Source of the DNA: Paenibacillus polysaccharolyticus
Lineage (GTDB): Bacteria > Bacillota > Bacilli > Paenibacillales > Paenibacillaceae
Direction: 5' to 3'
Assembly (NCBI RefSeq): GCF_900102085.1
Contig: NZ_FMVM01000024.1
Coordinates: 16,051-80,050, forward strand
DNA: 64,000 nt
The notes below the pieces were generated by a model. The model ran no database searches. It saw nothing but the letters and a program-made list of their open reading frames with translations, and was not told the DNA's origin. Shown one piece after another: positions 8,769 to 17,069 of the stretch (the stretch's first letter is position 1; each line of letters starts with the position of its first letter). The position numbers and the translations under genes were made by a program.

Positions 8769-10085
8769 ATGAATACACGTACGAACTCGGAGTTGTTATA
8801 TACAGAAGCGCTGGAACATATTGTAGGCGGCGTAAACAGCCCTTCTCGCTCATTCAAAGCGGTGGGCGGCGGGGCACCCGTTTTTATGAAAAAAGCGCAA
8901 GGCGCCCACTTCTGGGATGTCGACGACAACAAGTACATCGACTATCTCGCGGCATACGGACCGATTGTGACTGGACATGCCCACCCTCATATTACCAAAG
9001 CCATAACGGAAGCAGCTGCCAATGGTGTCCTGTACGGTACACCAACGGAGCTTGAAATCAAGCTTGCCAAAATGCTGAAAGAAGCGATCCCGTCCATGGA
9101 CAAGGTTCGCTTTGTGAACTCCGGTACAGAGGCCGTGATGACGACGATTCGCGTCGCTAGGGCATATACGAAACGAAATAAAATCGTAAAATTTGCCGGA
9201 TGTTATCATGGTCACTCCGATCTCGTACTGGTCGCTGCAGGCTCAGGCCCATCTACGCTTGGCATTCCCGACAGTGCAGGTATCCCGACCAGCATTGCTC
9301 ATGAAGTCATTACCGTTCCATATAACGACCTGGATGGTCTGAAGGAAGCGCTCGAACGTTGGGGTGACGATGTAGCCGCTGTTATGGTAGAGCCGATCGT
9401 TGGTAACTTCGGTATGGTTATGCCAGAGCCAGGTTTCCTGGAAGGTCTCTGTGCAATGACACGCTCGAACGGTTCACTTGTTATTTATGACGAGGTTATT
9501 ACCGCTTTCCGTTTCCACTACGGTTCCACTCAGACGTATGCCGGATTGGATAATCATGCGGAGATTGAACCTGACCTTACTGCACTTGGGAAAATCATTG
9601 GCGGTGGCTTGCCGATCGGTGCCTACGGCGGACGTAAACATGTCATGGAGCAGGTTGCTCCACTCGGCCCGGCGTATCAGGCCGGAACGATGGCAGGCAA
9701 TCCGGCATCAATCTCGGCGGGTATCGCTTGTCTTGAAGTACTGCACGGTGCTGGCGTATATGAAGAAATGGAACGTCTCGCCATCGATCTGACCACTGGC
9801 TTGCAAGCTTCCGCGGACCGTCACGGCATTGATCTGACGATCAACCGCATTCGTGGTGCATTCTCCACGCATTTCTGCAATCATCCGGTGACGAATTATG
9901 ATCATGCACAAGACACGGACGGCGAACGCTTCGCGTCCCTCTTCCGCCACATGTTAAACCGCGGTATCAATCTGGCTCCTTCGAAGTATGAAGCTTGGTT
10001 CCTGACCACCGCTCATACGGACGAAGACATTGCTGTCACTCTTGAAGCGGCTGAAGCTTCTTTTAAAGCAATGGCAGAGGAGTAA
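8769..10085 (+). CDS. hemL: Glutamate-1-semialdehyde 2,1-aminomutase
   Basis: A 438-aa class-III PLP enzyme that converts glutamate-1-semialdehyde to 5-aminolevulinate, the C5 route to tetrapyrroles. The N-terminus (YTEALEHIVGGVNSPSRSFK) is diagnostic for GSA aminomutases; FVNSGTEAVMTTIRVAR binds the PLP phosphate, VIYDEVITAFR holds the ring-pairing Asp and LGKIIGGGLPIGAYGG the Schiff-base Lys. ATG 8769 follows CGAAAGGAAG. No other heme gene is nearby; many Bacilli carry a second, stand-alone copy (gsaB) besides the hem-operon hemL, and this may be that copy. The two cannot be distinguished without the rest of the genome. Confidence 0.93.
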   Translation: MNTRTNSELLYTEALEHIVGGVNSPSRSFKAVGGGAPVFMKKAQGAHFWDVDDNKYIDYLAAYGPIVTGHAHPHITKAITEAAANGVLYGTPTELEIKLAKMLKEAIPSMDKVRFVNSGTEAVMTTIRVARAYTKRNKIVKFAGCYHGHSDLVLVAAGSGPSTLGIPDSAGIPTSIAHEVITVPYNDLDGLKEALERWGDDVAAVMVEPIVGNFGMVMPEPGFLEGLCAMTRSNGSLVIYDEVITAFRFHYGSTQTYAGLDNHAEIEPDLTALGKIIGGGLPIGAYGGRKHVMEQVAPLGPAYQAGTMAGNPASISAGIACLEVLHGAGVYEEMERLAIDLTTGLQASADRHGIDLTINRIRGAFSTHFCNHPVTNYDHAQDTDGERFASLFRHMLNRGINLAPSKYEAWFLTTAHTDEDIAVTLEAAEASFKAMAEE

Positions 10086-10120
10086 GAGTTGGAGCCGGCG
10101 GCAACATAATTTAAAATTCA

Positions 10121-10153
10121 AGATAGACCAGCCCATTAAAGGCTGGTCTATCT
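10121..10153. terminator. Bidirectional terminator between hemL and mocR-type gene
   Basis: A perfect 13-bp stem AGATAGACCAGCC / GGCTGGTCTATCT with a 7-nt loop lies between the two convergent genes, beginning right after the minus-strand stop codon. Confidence 0.75.
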
Positions 10154-11545
10154 TCACGTTGTCGATCTGATCTGCAGCTTCAATATCTCCTCCCGGATGA
10201 TCTGCATCCCCTCTGCAATACGCTGTTTCGGAACATTAGAGATGTTCAGTCGCAACATCTGATCTGTAAATGCGCGGTACGTCCCTTCGGGATAATATCT
10301 CTCTGTTGTATCAGCAATAATTCCGCGGTTCTGTAAACGGGACAGCAAGGTACGGACAGGTATATTCCCTGGCAAAGGGAGGGCGGTATGTTCCCCACCG
10401 GTTCGTGGCGCAATACGAAATGGTTCGAAATCGGAATAAGCCTCCAGCTGTTCTTGCACAACTTCCATCCGCGCGGCATAGCGGCTACGAATGATTTTGC
10501 GATGGTGGGCAAACATTCCGCTATGAATGTACACCTCAAGCGCAGCTTGAGATAACAGTGAGGTGTCGATATCCAGCATTCTTTTCATTGAACCGAAAGA
10601 GGCGATCAAGGCCACAGGCGTTACGGCTACACCCATACGAAGTCCAGGGAACAGAATCTTGGAATAACTTTTCAGATAAATAACGCGGTCATGTGTATCA
10701 TAAGCCCATAAAGGATCTTGTCTCGCGTTGTCCTCCAAATCGGCCAGATAGTCATCTTCGACCAGATAAACATCATATCGCTGTGCTAACCGAAGGAGTC
10801 TCTTCTTTTCCGCCGCCTTCATGGAAGTCCCGATCGGATTGTGGAACCGTGGGATCACATAGAAAAACTTGATATCCCCCTCCGCAAACTGGCGTTCAAG
10901 TGAATCCCAGTCCAGTCCTTCCTCAAACGTTCTTCGTACACCAGCAATCGGTACGTTCAAGCTCTTCAACAAGGTAGGCATATTGTGATATGTAGGCAGC
11001 TCCACCATGACTTTGGTTCTTCCACCGGGAAAGGGCATCAAGGCCAGCGCCGCAAGCGCCTGCTGCACACCCGATGTGATGAAAAACTGTTCCGCTCGCG
11101 CAAATATCTGATAATCCGCAAACTGTTTCTGTAATAGCTCAATCAGCGAGGGCAATCCTTGCTGCGTGCCATATAAAAAAAGCTCATCTTGCTTCTGTTT
11201 CATCGCCACTTCCACGCAATGCCGAAAATCCGCATAAGGAAATACCCTTGGATCAGGAGCCGCGGACGCAAAATCCAGCGGCTCTTGCCAGTCCATATCC
11301 TGTACACCTAGACCATTTTGAACAGCATAATAACCGGATTGGGGCACGGCGTACACCAAATGTCGCTGTTCCAACCATTCATACGCACGAATCGCTGTAC
11401 TCACACTGCATTGATATTGCTCCGCAACACGACGGACGGCTGGCAACCTTATTCCTTTGTCATCCCACTGGCGGCTTCCCTGCTGAACCATTTGCTCCTG
11501 TATCCACTGTTGCAATGCATGAGCGATTACCTCATATTTTTTCAC
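10154..11545 (-). CDS. MocR family transcriptional regulator (GntR HTH + aminotransferase-like domain)
   Basis: A 463-aa regulator. Residues 1-75 form a GntR winged helix (IRLPAVRRVAEQYQCSVSTAIRAYEWLEQ); the rest is a fold-type-I aminotransferase-like domain with the PLP-lysine region YLKSYSKILFPGLRMG and VEDDYLADL. MocR proteins sense PLP or amino compounds and usually control a divergent gene. Here the divergent gene is an EamA-type transporter, the classic partner. The start is GTG 11545 with GGGGTGG upstream. A perfect 12-bp palindrome in the intergenic region, about 25 nt before the start, is the best operator candidate, placed downstream of the mocR -10 (TACAAT at 11598-11603) as for autorepression. 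Confidence 0.92.
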   Translation of the reverse strand: MKKYEVIAHALQQWIQEQMVQQGSRQWDDKGIRLPAVRRVAEQYQCSVSTAIRAYEWLEQRHLVYAVPQSGYYAVQNGLGVQDMDWQEPLDFASAAPDPRVFPYADFRHCVEVAMKQKQDELFLYGTQQGLPSLIELLQKQFADYQIFARAEQFFITSGVQQALAALALMPFPGGRTKVMVELPTYHNMPTLLKSLNVPIAGVRRTFEEGLDWDSLERQFAEGDIKFFYVIPRFHNPIGTSMKAAEKKRLLRLAQRYDVYLVEDDYLADLEDNARQDPLWAYDTHDRVIYLKSYSKILFPGLRMGVAVTPVALIASFGSMKRMLDIDTSLLSQAALEVYIHSGMFAHHRKIIRSRYAARMEVVQEQLEAYSDFEPFRIAPRTGGEHTALPLPGNIPVRTLLSRLQNRGIIADTTERYYPEGTYRAFTDQMLRLNISNVPKQRIAEGMQIIREEILKLQIRSTT

Positions 11546-11569
11546 CTTTCCACCCCTTATCTACAAAAC

Positions 11570-11581
11570 TGTACCGGTACA
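11570..11581. promoter_or_regulatory. Palindromic operator candidate in mocR/eamA intergenic region
   Basis: TGTACCGGTACA is a perfect 12-bp palindrome between the divergent genes. It follows a candidate minus-strand -10 (TACAAT) and lies before both genes, which suits control by the MocR protein. Binding is inferred. Confidence 0.5.
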
Positions 11582-11598
11582 ATCGCTTGTTTTCCGTA

Positions 11599-11627
11599 TT
11601 GTAGCACAGCGGATGTAGAAGTATATT
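11599..11627 (+). promoter_or_regulatory. Candidate promoter of EamA transporter gene
   Basis: TTGTAG and TATATT are separated by 17 nt, about 78 nt before ATG 11705. It overlaps the candidate minus-strand -10 of the mocR-type gene, so the two promoters would compete. Confidence 0.5.
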
Positions 11628-11704
11628 AAATAAGGCTAATATATTCCATCGCTTGATAGGTAACAGTAAATCTAGTTCATATCGCATTATTGGAGGTAAA
11701 AGGA

Positions 11705-12640
11705 ATGAATACTACACATAACCGAACCTATGCTTATATTGCTTCTGTTGTATATGCTGCCATTATCGGACTATCTTTTTTATTTGTGAAAATGACCGTC
11801 ACCATTGCTCATCCCTTAGATGTGCTTGCACATCGTTTCGCTCTGTCACTCATTGTGGTCAGCATTCCTGTGCTATTCGGCTGGATTAAAATCAATCTCC
11901 ATTGGGCTGACCTGTGGCGAATCATTCCGCTTGGACTGCTCTCGCCCGTACTCTTCTTTGCCTTTCAAGCTTTCGGACTGGTAACCTCCAATTCTTCGGA
12001 AGCGGGAATTATTCAGGCGATGGTGCCTGTGTTTACCCTTGTTCTGGCCTCGGTCTTTCTGAAGGAACGTACGTCTATTGTGCAAAAAATGTCTCTGCTC
12101 CTTTCTGTCGCTGGCGTCATCTTTATCTTTGCCATGAAAGGTAGCGGTATGTCGATGAGTAATATGCAAGGCATTGTGCTACTGGTCCTTTCGGCCATCA
12201 GTTTTGCAGGATACGGGGTACTGGCCAGACCACTTACTCGGCAATATAAACCGCTGGAACTGACCTGGGTGACCTTAATGGTAGGGTGTGTTGTGTTTAA
12301 TGCGATTGCACTAATACGTCATGCATTCACAGGCTCGATGGCTGATTATGTTCAGCCGCTTGGAGATCTATCCTACTTGGGAGCACTCGCTTATCTGGCT
12401 ATCTTATCTACCATGGTATCCACCCTGTTGTCCAGCTACGCCCTGACTCATCTGGAGGCTTCACGTGTCAGTGTGTTCAGTAATCTGTCTACACTCATCT
12501 CCATCGCTGGGGGTGCTCTGATTCTACATGAACCTGTCCGGAATTATCACTATGTAGGTGCAATCCTGATCATTATCGGTGTACTTGGCACCAACATGAG
12601 TGGTCGCAAACGCGCGCTGGTCAGTCATGCTAAAGCATGA
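11705..12640 (+). CDS. EamA/DMT family transporter
   Basis: A 311-aa membrane protein with ten predicted helices in two five-helix EamA repeats, of the drug/metabolite transporter superfamily (RhaT/YdcZ-like exporters of amino acids or metabolites). The second half carries the usual SNLSTLISIAGGALILHEPV motif followed by a last helix with IIIGVLGTNMSG. ATG 11705 is 7 nt after a GGAGGTAAAAGGA site; an upstream in-frame TTG at 11690 lacks one. It is divergent from a MocR regulator, which probably controls it; exporters in this arrangement often handle pyridoxal-related or amino compounds. Confidence 0.88.
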   Translation: MNTTHNRTYAYIASVVYAAIIGLSFLFVKMTVTIAHPLDVLAHRFALSLIVVSIPVLFGWIKINLHWADLWRIIPLGLLSPVLFFAFQAFGLVTSNSSEAGIIQAMVPVFTLVLASVFLKERTSIVQKMSLLLSVAGVIFIFAMKGSGMSMSNMQGIVLLVLSAISFAGYGVLARPLTRQYKPLELTWVTLMVGCVVFNAIALIRHAFTGSMADYVQPLGDLSYLGALAYLAILSTMVSTLLSSYALTHLEASRVSVFSNLSTLISIAGGALILHEPVRNYHYVGAILIIIGVLGTNMSGRKRALVSHAKA

Positions 12641-12667
12641 TACCCGTCAAGCCAGAAATACCGCAAA

Positions 12668-12689
12668 AGGTACGATGATTAACGTACCT
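12668..12689 (+). promoter_or_regulatory. Inverted repeat upstream of second ger operon
   Basis: AGGTACG-N8-CGTACCT lies 80 nt before the gerB start. It could be a small hairpin or an operator; there is no U-tract, so it is not a convincing terminator. Confidence 0.3.
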
Positions 12690-12768
12690 GAGGCGATGAT
12701 CCTGTATGAAGCTTCCCAAACACGTTAACACTGCTGAGGATACTCTAATCTGAAAAGGAGTTCTCAGC

Positions 12769-13884
12769 ATGAAGCGTACACAACCTTCGTTCTTGCAAGC
12801 CATGATGTTAATCATGTTATCTGTAGGCCTCATCAGCCATGTATTAATTATTCCCGCCCTTCTCAGTGCGGCAAAAAGGGACTCATGGATTTCTGTTTTA
12901 TTATCTGCCGGTCCACTCGTGATCTTTGCACTAATGCTGGCCTACGTGTCACGCTTTCTACAACATCAGACTTTACATGATTGGCTGTCTTCCCATCTTG
13001 GTAAACCCGTAGGTTTTCTGTTGCGGGTGGGGAACAGTCTCTTTTTTCTATGCGTCATCTACTTTACACTGCGTGACACCACGAATTGGGCCAAAACGAA
13101 CTATCTCACCGAAACGCCTGTGATCGCAACAACGATCGCACTTATGGCTTTGTGCGGATATGCTGCCTATAAGGGTATGCGCTCGCTCGCCTTCACAGCA
13201 GGACTGATTCTGCCATTAGTTGTGTTGCTCGGCTTCTACGTTGCCATTGTCAATTCCCAGTATAAAGATTACAACCGTCTTCTGCCTGTGCTGGAGCATG
13301 GATGGTCACCCGTATTTCAGGGCATGATTTACAGTCTCGCAGGCATGTTTGAACTGCTTTTCCTCTGGTACATTCAGCCTCATCTCGCCAAACGTATCAA
13401 GCTATGGCAGTATCTAATGCTTGCATTGATCATGGTTGGTTTAACGACAGGTCCGCTCATTGGAGCGATCGTAGAATTTGACCCTTATGAAGCAGCCAAG
13501 ATGAGATACCCTGCTTTTGAAGAATGGCGCATTGCCTCCCTGGGCAAATATATTGCGCAGACCGATTTCTTTTCCATCTATCAGTGGCTCGCAGGTTCTT
13601 TCACCCGGATTAGTCTGGCCATGTATATTGTGGTAGAAATATGGAATATTAAGAGCACTTCCAGAAGGATGGTTACTTGTGCGTCTTTGGCTATATTTTT
13701 TATTCTATCCATGCTGTACCCTCTGGATGATATTACTTTCACGAAGATTCTGGTTGATTACATCTTTCCATATAATCTCGTGTATCTGAGCGGATTTGCG
13801 GTTCTGGCAACAATCGTTGCCTTCATCCATTCACGCCAGCATAGGAGGAAACAACGCCATGGAGAAGGAGAAACACCCGATTGA
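12769..13884 (+). CDS. GerB family spore germination permease
   Basis: A 371-aa GerAB/YndE-type permease with about ten membrane helices; it opens the second germinant-receptor operon, whose order is B-A-C. Start ATG 12769 follows AAAAGGAGTTCTCAGC. Family features include an N-terminal helix beginning SFLQAMMLIMLSVGLIS and a cytoplasmic C-terminus rich in His and Arg. It is well diverged from the two GerB proteins at 1773-4032 (for example it lacks their TPIR motif), so the two operons are not a recent duplication. The gene overlaps the following gerA start by 26 nt. Confidence 0.9.
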   Translation: MKRTQPSFLQAMMLIMLSVGLISHVLIIPALLSAAKRDSWISVLLSAGPLVIFALMLAYVSRFLQHQTLHDWLSSHLGKPVGFLLRVGNSLFFLCVIYFTLRDTTNWAKTNYLTETPVIATTIALMALCGYAAYKGMRSLAFTAGLILPLVVLLGFYVAIVNSQYKDYNRLLPVLEHGWSPVFQGMIYSLAGMFELLFLWYIQPHLAKRIKLWQYLMLALIMVGLTTGPLIGAIVEFDPYEAAKMRYPAFEEWRIASLGKYIAQTDFFSIYQWLAGSFTRISLAMYIVVEIWNIKSTSRRMVTCASLAIFFILSMLYPLDDITFTKILVDYIFPYNLVYLSGFAVLATIVAFIHSRQHRRKQRHGEGETPD

Positions 13885-15334
13885 CACAACATCCTACGAG
13901 AACCTGCTTGCCTCCCTGAGAAAAAACTTTGAATCCTGTGCGGATGTAGTCATCCAGACGTTTTCTGCCCAAGATGAGACCGTTCGTTCTGTCATTCTGC
14001 TCTATTGCGACGGGCTGGTGGACAGTAAACAAATCAATCAGTTCATCATTCCACGGTTAGAAAAACATACATTAATTATGGAAGAGGCTGTACCCAAGGA
14101 GCTTGGGCTAACCCTGAAACCCATAGATGACATCTCTGATCTCCAAAACATAAACATGCTCCTGTTTAGCGGGCAGCTTCTACTTATTTTTGAAAATGGT
14201 GTACAGGCCTGCAGTCTGGATATTGCCAATATTCCGGGACGCACACCAGAAGAGTCTGCCATCGAGACGTCCGTAAAAGGACCGCGCGATGGTTTCACCG
14301 AAGAGCTTTCCACCAACATCGCCTTGGTTCGCAAACGATTGAAAACGTCATCCATGTGTTATGAGAAAATCATAAAAGGAGATCGCACACAGACAACGAT
14401 CGGTCTCTTATACGTTAGAGATATTATTAACCCCGAAATTCTAGAGACTGCTCGTAGCAATCTGAATCAGATTAACGTCGACGGAATCATGGGCACGTCC
14501 ATCATGGAACGCGCGGTCATGGGAGGCGTGCGAAGCATCTTTCCGCTCACGGATAATTCTGAACGTCCAGATTATGTCGCGGACTCCTTAATCAACGGGC
14601 GTTTTGCTGTGCTCACGGATGGGTCACCTGTAGCCGTCATCGCACCGACAACACTGTTCAATCAGTTAAAATCACCTGAAGACGAGAGCACTCCCTTTTT
14701 CATCGTGACCTTTGAACGGATATTACGGATTGCCGGGCTGCTCATTGCCTGTTTTTTTCCGGCCTTCTACATCGGTCTGACCAGCTTTAATCTGGAGCAA
14801 ATTCCACTGCCCCTGCTCGCAACGATCGCAGGAACGCGGATGGGATTGCCCATGCCGGTTACGCTTGAAGCTTTCCTCATGATCTTTATGTTTGAACTGT
14901 TCAATGAGGCTGGAAGAAGGCTACCGCGTGCGTTGGGACAGACCGTCAGCGTAGTCGGCGGCTTAATTATCGGGGATGCGGCCATTCGTGCCGGGATTAC
15001 ATCTCCCACTATAATTGTCACGGTAGCGATCTCCGTCATCTCCAGCTACATTCTGGTGAATACGGTTCTGGGGGGAGCCACATCCCAGGTTCGCATCGGA
15101 ATGTTAATTGCTTCTTCGATCTTGGGGTTATTCGGATTTATGGTTGCTCTGTTTGCCTTGTTAGTTCATCTCGTATCTCTGGAGTGTTACGGCGTATCCT
15201 ACCTCTCCCCTGTATCACCTTACATTCCGGGAGATTTCACACAGGCCGTATCAATGCCACCTTCCATGACACGCACCAAACGCCCAGCTGTGTTACGCAC
15301 ACAGGATTCTACCCGCCATAAGGACAAACCTTGA
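13859..15334 (+). CDS. Spore germination protein GerA family
   Basis: A complete 491-aa A subunit. The hydrophilic N-terminal half includes SVILLYCDGLVDSKQINQ and the SSMCYEKIIKGDRTQTTIGL region; the C-terminal half has about five membrane helices with PVTLEAFLMIFMFELFNEAG and VVGGLIIGDAAIRAG, both highly characteristic of GerA/SpoVAF proteins. I chose ATG 13859 behind ATAGGAGGAAACAACGCC rather than codons further upstream; it overlaps the gerB gene by 26 nt. With the GerB and GerC partners it forms a nutrient receptor in the spore inner membrane. Confidence 0.93.
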   Translation: MEKEKHPIDTTSYENLLASLRKNFESCADVVIQTFSAQDETVRSVILLYCDGLVDSKQINQFIIPRLEKHTLIMEEAVPKELGLTLKPIDDISDLQNINMLLFSGQLLLIFENGVQACSLDIANIPGRTPEESAIETSVKGPRDGFTEELSTNIALVRKRLKTSSMCYEKIIKGDRTQTTIGLLYVRDIINPEILETARSNLNQINVDGIMGTSIMERAVMGGVRSIFPLTDNSERPDYVADSLINGRFAVLTDGSPVAVIAPTTLFNQLKSPEDESTPFFIVTFERILRIAGLLIACFFPAFYIGLTSFNLEQIPLPLLATIAGTRMGLPMPVTLEAFLMIFMFELFNEAGRRLPRALGQTVSVVGGLIIGDAAIRAGITSPTIIVTVAISVISSYILVNTVLGGATSQVRIGMLIASSILGLFGFMVALFALLVHLVSLECYGVSYLSPVSPYIPGDFTQAVSMPPSMTRTKRPAVLRTQDSTRHKDKP

Positions 15335-16488
15335 TGAGATGGACTTGCGTAAGTAGCATCGTTGCGGTTTGTGTCATGCTGCTGACAGGATGCTGGGATT
15401 CCAAGGAAGTGCAAAGCATTAACTTTATTACAGCCATTGGCATCGATTATGCGGATAATCAATATACGACATACGCCCAGTTAATCGATTTTTCCAGCAT
15501 TGCAAAGCAGGAAGGGCCGACACCAAGAGAAGGTAGTCAAATATGGATCGGAAAAGGTACCGGTACAACGTTAAGTATGGCAATCAACAATCTGTATGAG
15601 ACATCGCAGCAGCAGACGTTGTGGACTCATGTGAAAGCAATTGTGCTATCCAAAAATGCATTGGAAGGGCGACTGGAGGATGTTTTTAACACGTTACTTC
15701 ATTCCGGACAACTGCGATATACACCATGGATCTATGCGACAGAACAAGATATGTCCACTTTGCTCTCTCCCTCCGCGATCCTGAACCAGTCGGCTCAAAC
15801 GATTGAGTTGTTTGAACCGATGAGACTGTACAGGCAGCATTCCGGGTATGAGCCCATTCGCCTGCATCAGTTACTTGATAGTCTGAGAGAACCTGCATCT
15901 GTGGTGTTGTTGCCTTCCGTTTCCACTAAAAATCAGACATGGCATAACGGCGAAGAGACCCCGCCGCTGATTCGAATGGATGGATTTTACGTCGTGAGCA
16001 ATGGAAAAAGTCAGGGGAAAGTCTCTGGTGCCGAAGCAGACGGCGCCCGTTACGTGAATTATGACCATGTGTACCAATATCCGCTGTACGTCTATGGGAA
16101 GCATGGCGGTACTCCTGACCTTACTTTGACTCTTCACAAACCCAAAACGCGTATAAAGGCGAAAAAAAGTACTAGCGGTATCACCTTTGATCTGTTCACT
16201 TCGGTGAAAGGTACGATTGCTGAGGATCATGGCTCTTTTCGTTCTCCCCGTGTAATGGAGCAAGAGGCAGGCAAGCAGATGGAAGCTCAAATTCGGAGCA
16301 CATTTGCCACAACCAAAGCGCGCAAAGTAGATTCATTCGGTCTTGTAGAGCATCTCTACCGGCATCATCCCGATTGGTGGAGAGCTGAGGTTGCCCAGCG
16401 GGCAGAACCTCTTGCTCGTATTCATCTCGGCAAAGTTGAGGTCGACGTGAAGATTCTAAATGCCAGTACGTATAAATATGGGGAGTAA
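15334..16488 (+). CDS. Ger(x)C family germinant-receptor lipoprotein
   Basis: A 384-aa lipoprotein, last gene of the B-A-C operon. ATG 15334 overlaps the gerA stop by one base (TGATG), a sign of coupled translation. The signal peptide ends in the lipobox MLLTGC and is followed by WDSKEVQSINFITAIGIDY; the C-terminal domain has KVDSFGLVEHLYRHHPDWW, equivalent to the DIFGFGQDIYHKYP block of the other GerC here. It is expected on the outer face of the spore inner membrane. Followed by a strong terminator. Confidence 0.92.
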   Translation: MRWTCVSSIVAVCVMLLTGCWDSKEVQSINFITAIGIDYADNQYTTYAQLIDFSSIAKQEGPTPREGSQIWIGKGTGTTLSMAINNLYETSQQQTLWTHVKAIVLSKNALEGRLEDVFNTLLHSGQLRYTPWIYATEQDMSTLLSPSAILNQSAQTIELFEPMRLYRQHSGYEPIRLHQLLDSLREPASVVLLPSVSTKNQTWHNGEETPPLIRMDGFYVVSNGKSQGKVSGAEADGARYVNYDHVYQYPLYVYGKHGGTPDLTLTLHKPKTRIKAKKSTSGITFDLFTSVKGTIAEDHGSFRSPRVMEQEAGKQMEAQIRSTFATTKARKVDSFGLVEHLYRHHPDWWRAEVAQRAEPLARIHLGKVEVDVKILNASTYKYGE

Positions 16489-16498
16489 ACCGAAGAGC

Positions 16499-16545
16499 AA
16501 AGACCTGTAATCCGGCATCAAACCAGATGCAGATTACAGGTCTTT
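16499..16545 (+). terminator. Terminator of second ger operon
   Basis: AAAGACCTGTAATC pairs perfectly with GATTACAGGTCTTT around a 19-nt loop, 10 nt after the gerC stop, followed by a short U-rich stretch. Confidence 0.8.
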
Positions 16546-16629
16546 CTGTGCTTGGTCAGTGCTTGTTAGCGTGGCAAGATGATTAAGGCACCATACAATA
16601 TTCTTTTATTTTTTTGTTGCTCACTTCGT

Positions 16630-17025
16630 TTATGCCAAAGGGTACGCCATGACACTCATTAGGGCCAGTTCCGGCTGGGTTGTATCCAGGCGGCTGTACT
16701 GAATGATGACAGGAACATTACTTGAAACCGTGATGGCATATGGTACACCGGAAGGGATGCTTTCTTCCCCGGCACGTAGCGATGCGGTACGGATATGTTT
16801 TGTTCTTCTAGCCGGGACTTCCGCTTGCATATGTTCCAGCGGATCGCGGTCTTCAAAGTAAATTGTAATCTCCAGCGTTGCATCCTCACCTCCTGTGTTT
16901 AACACACAGATGCTCTCGTGACTCTCCAGCGAGCCTGAGCTATCCGGCGGGATGTACCCATCCGGGATAACCCAGTACGTATGACCGTGGGATGAGGATT
17001 TCGGAAGGCTTGATTGATCTGGCAT
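16630..17025 (-). CDS. Anabaena sensory rhodopsin transducer (ASRT)-like small-molecule-binding protein
   Basis: A 131-aa soluble protein. The sequence YWVIPDGYIPPDSSG, the pattern SHESICVLNTGGEDATLEIT, the VPARRTKHIR motif and the end SNVPVIIQYSRLDTTQPELA match the all-beta ASRT family (Pfam PF07100) from start to finish. ASRT itself is the soluble partner of a cyanobacterial sensory rhodopsin, but no rhodopsin gene is present here, and the wider family has been proposed to bind sugars or other small ligands. ATG 17025 has AAAAGGAGGAG before it. It is on the same strand as the rhamnogalacturonan module that starts at 26057, from which it is separated only by tandem repeats, so a sugar-related role is plausible. 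Family is sure; ligand unknown. Confidence 0.85.
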   Translation of the reverse strand: MPDQSSLPKSSSHGHTYWVIPDGYIPPDSSGSLESHESICVLNTGGEDATLEITIYFEDRDPLEHMQAEVPARRTKHIRTASLRAGEESIPSGVPYAITVSSNVPVIIQYSRLDTTQPELALMSVMAYPLA

Positions 17026-17069
17026 GATTCTCCTCCTTTTTGCGATACGCCCTGAAAATTAAAACCTTC

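Noticed and set aside
12669..12689. Terminator after the EamA gene
   Set aside because: The inverted repeat has no U-tract and lies close to the next ger gene, so a terminator role is not supported.
16630..17025. Sensory rhodopsin signalling pair
   Set aside because: Only the ASRT-like protein is present; no seven-helix retinal protein is encoded in the window.
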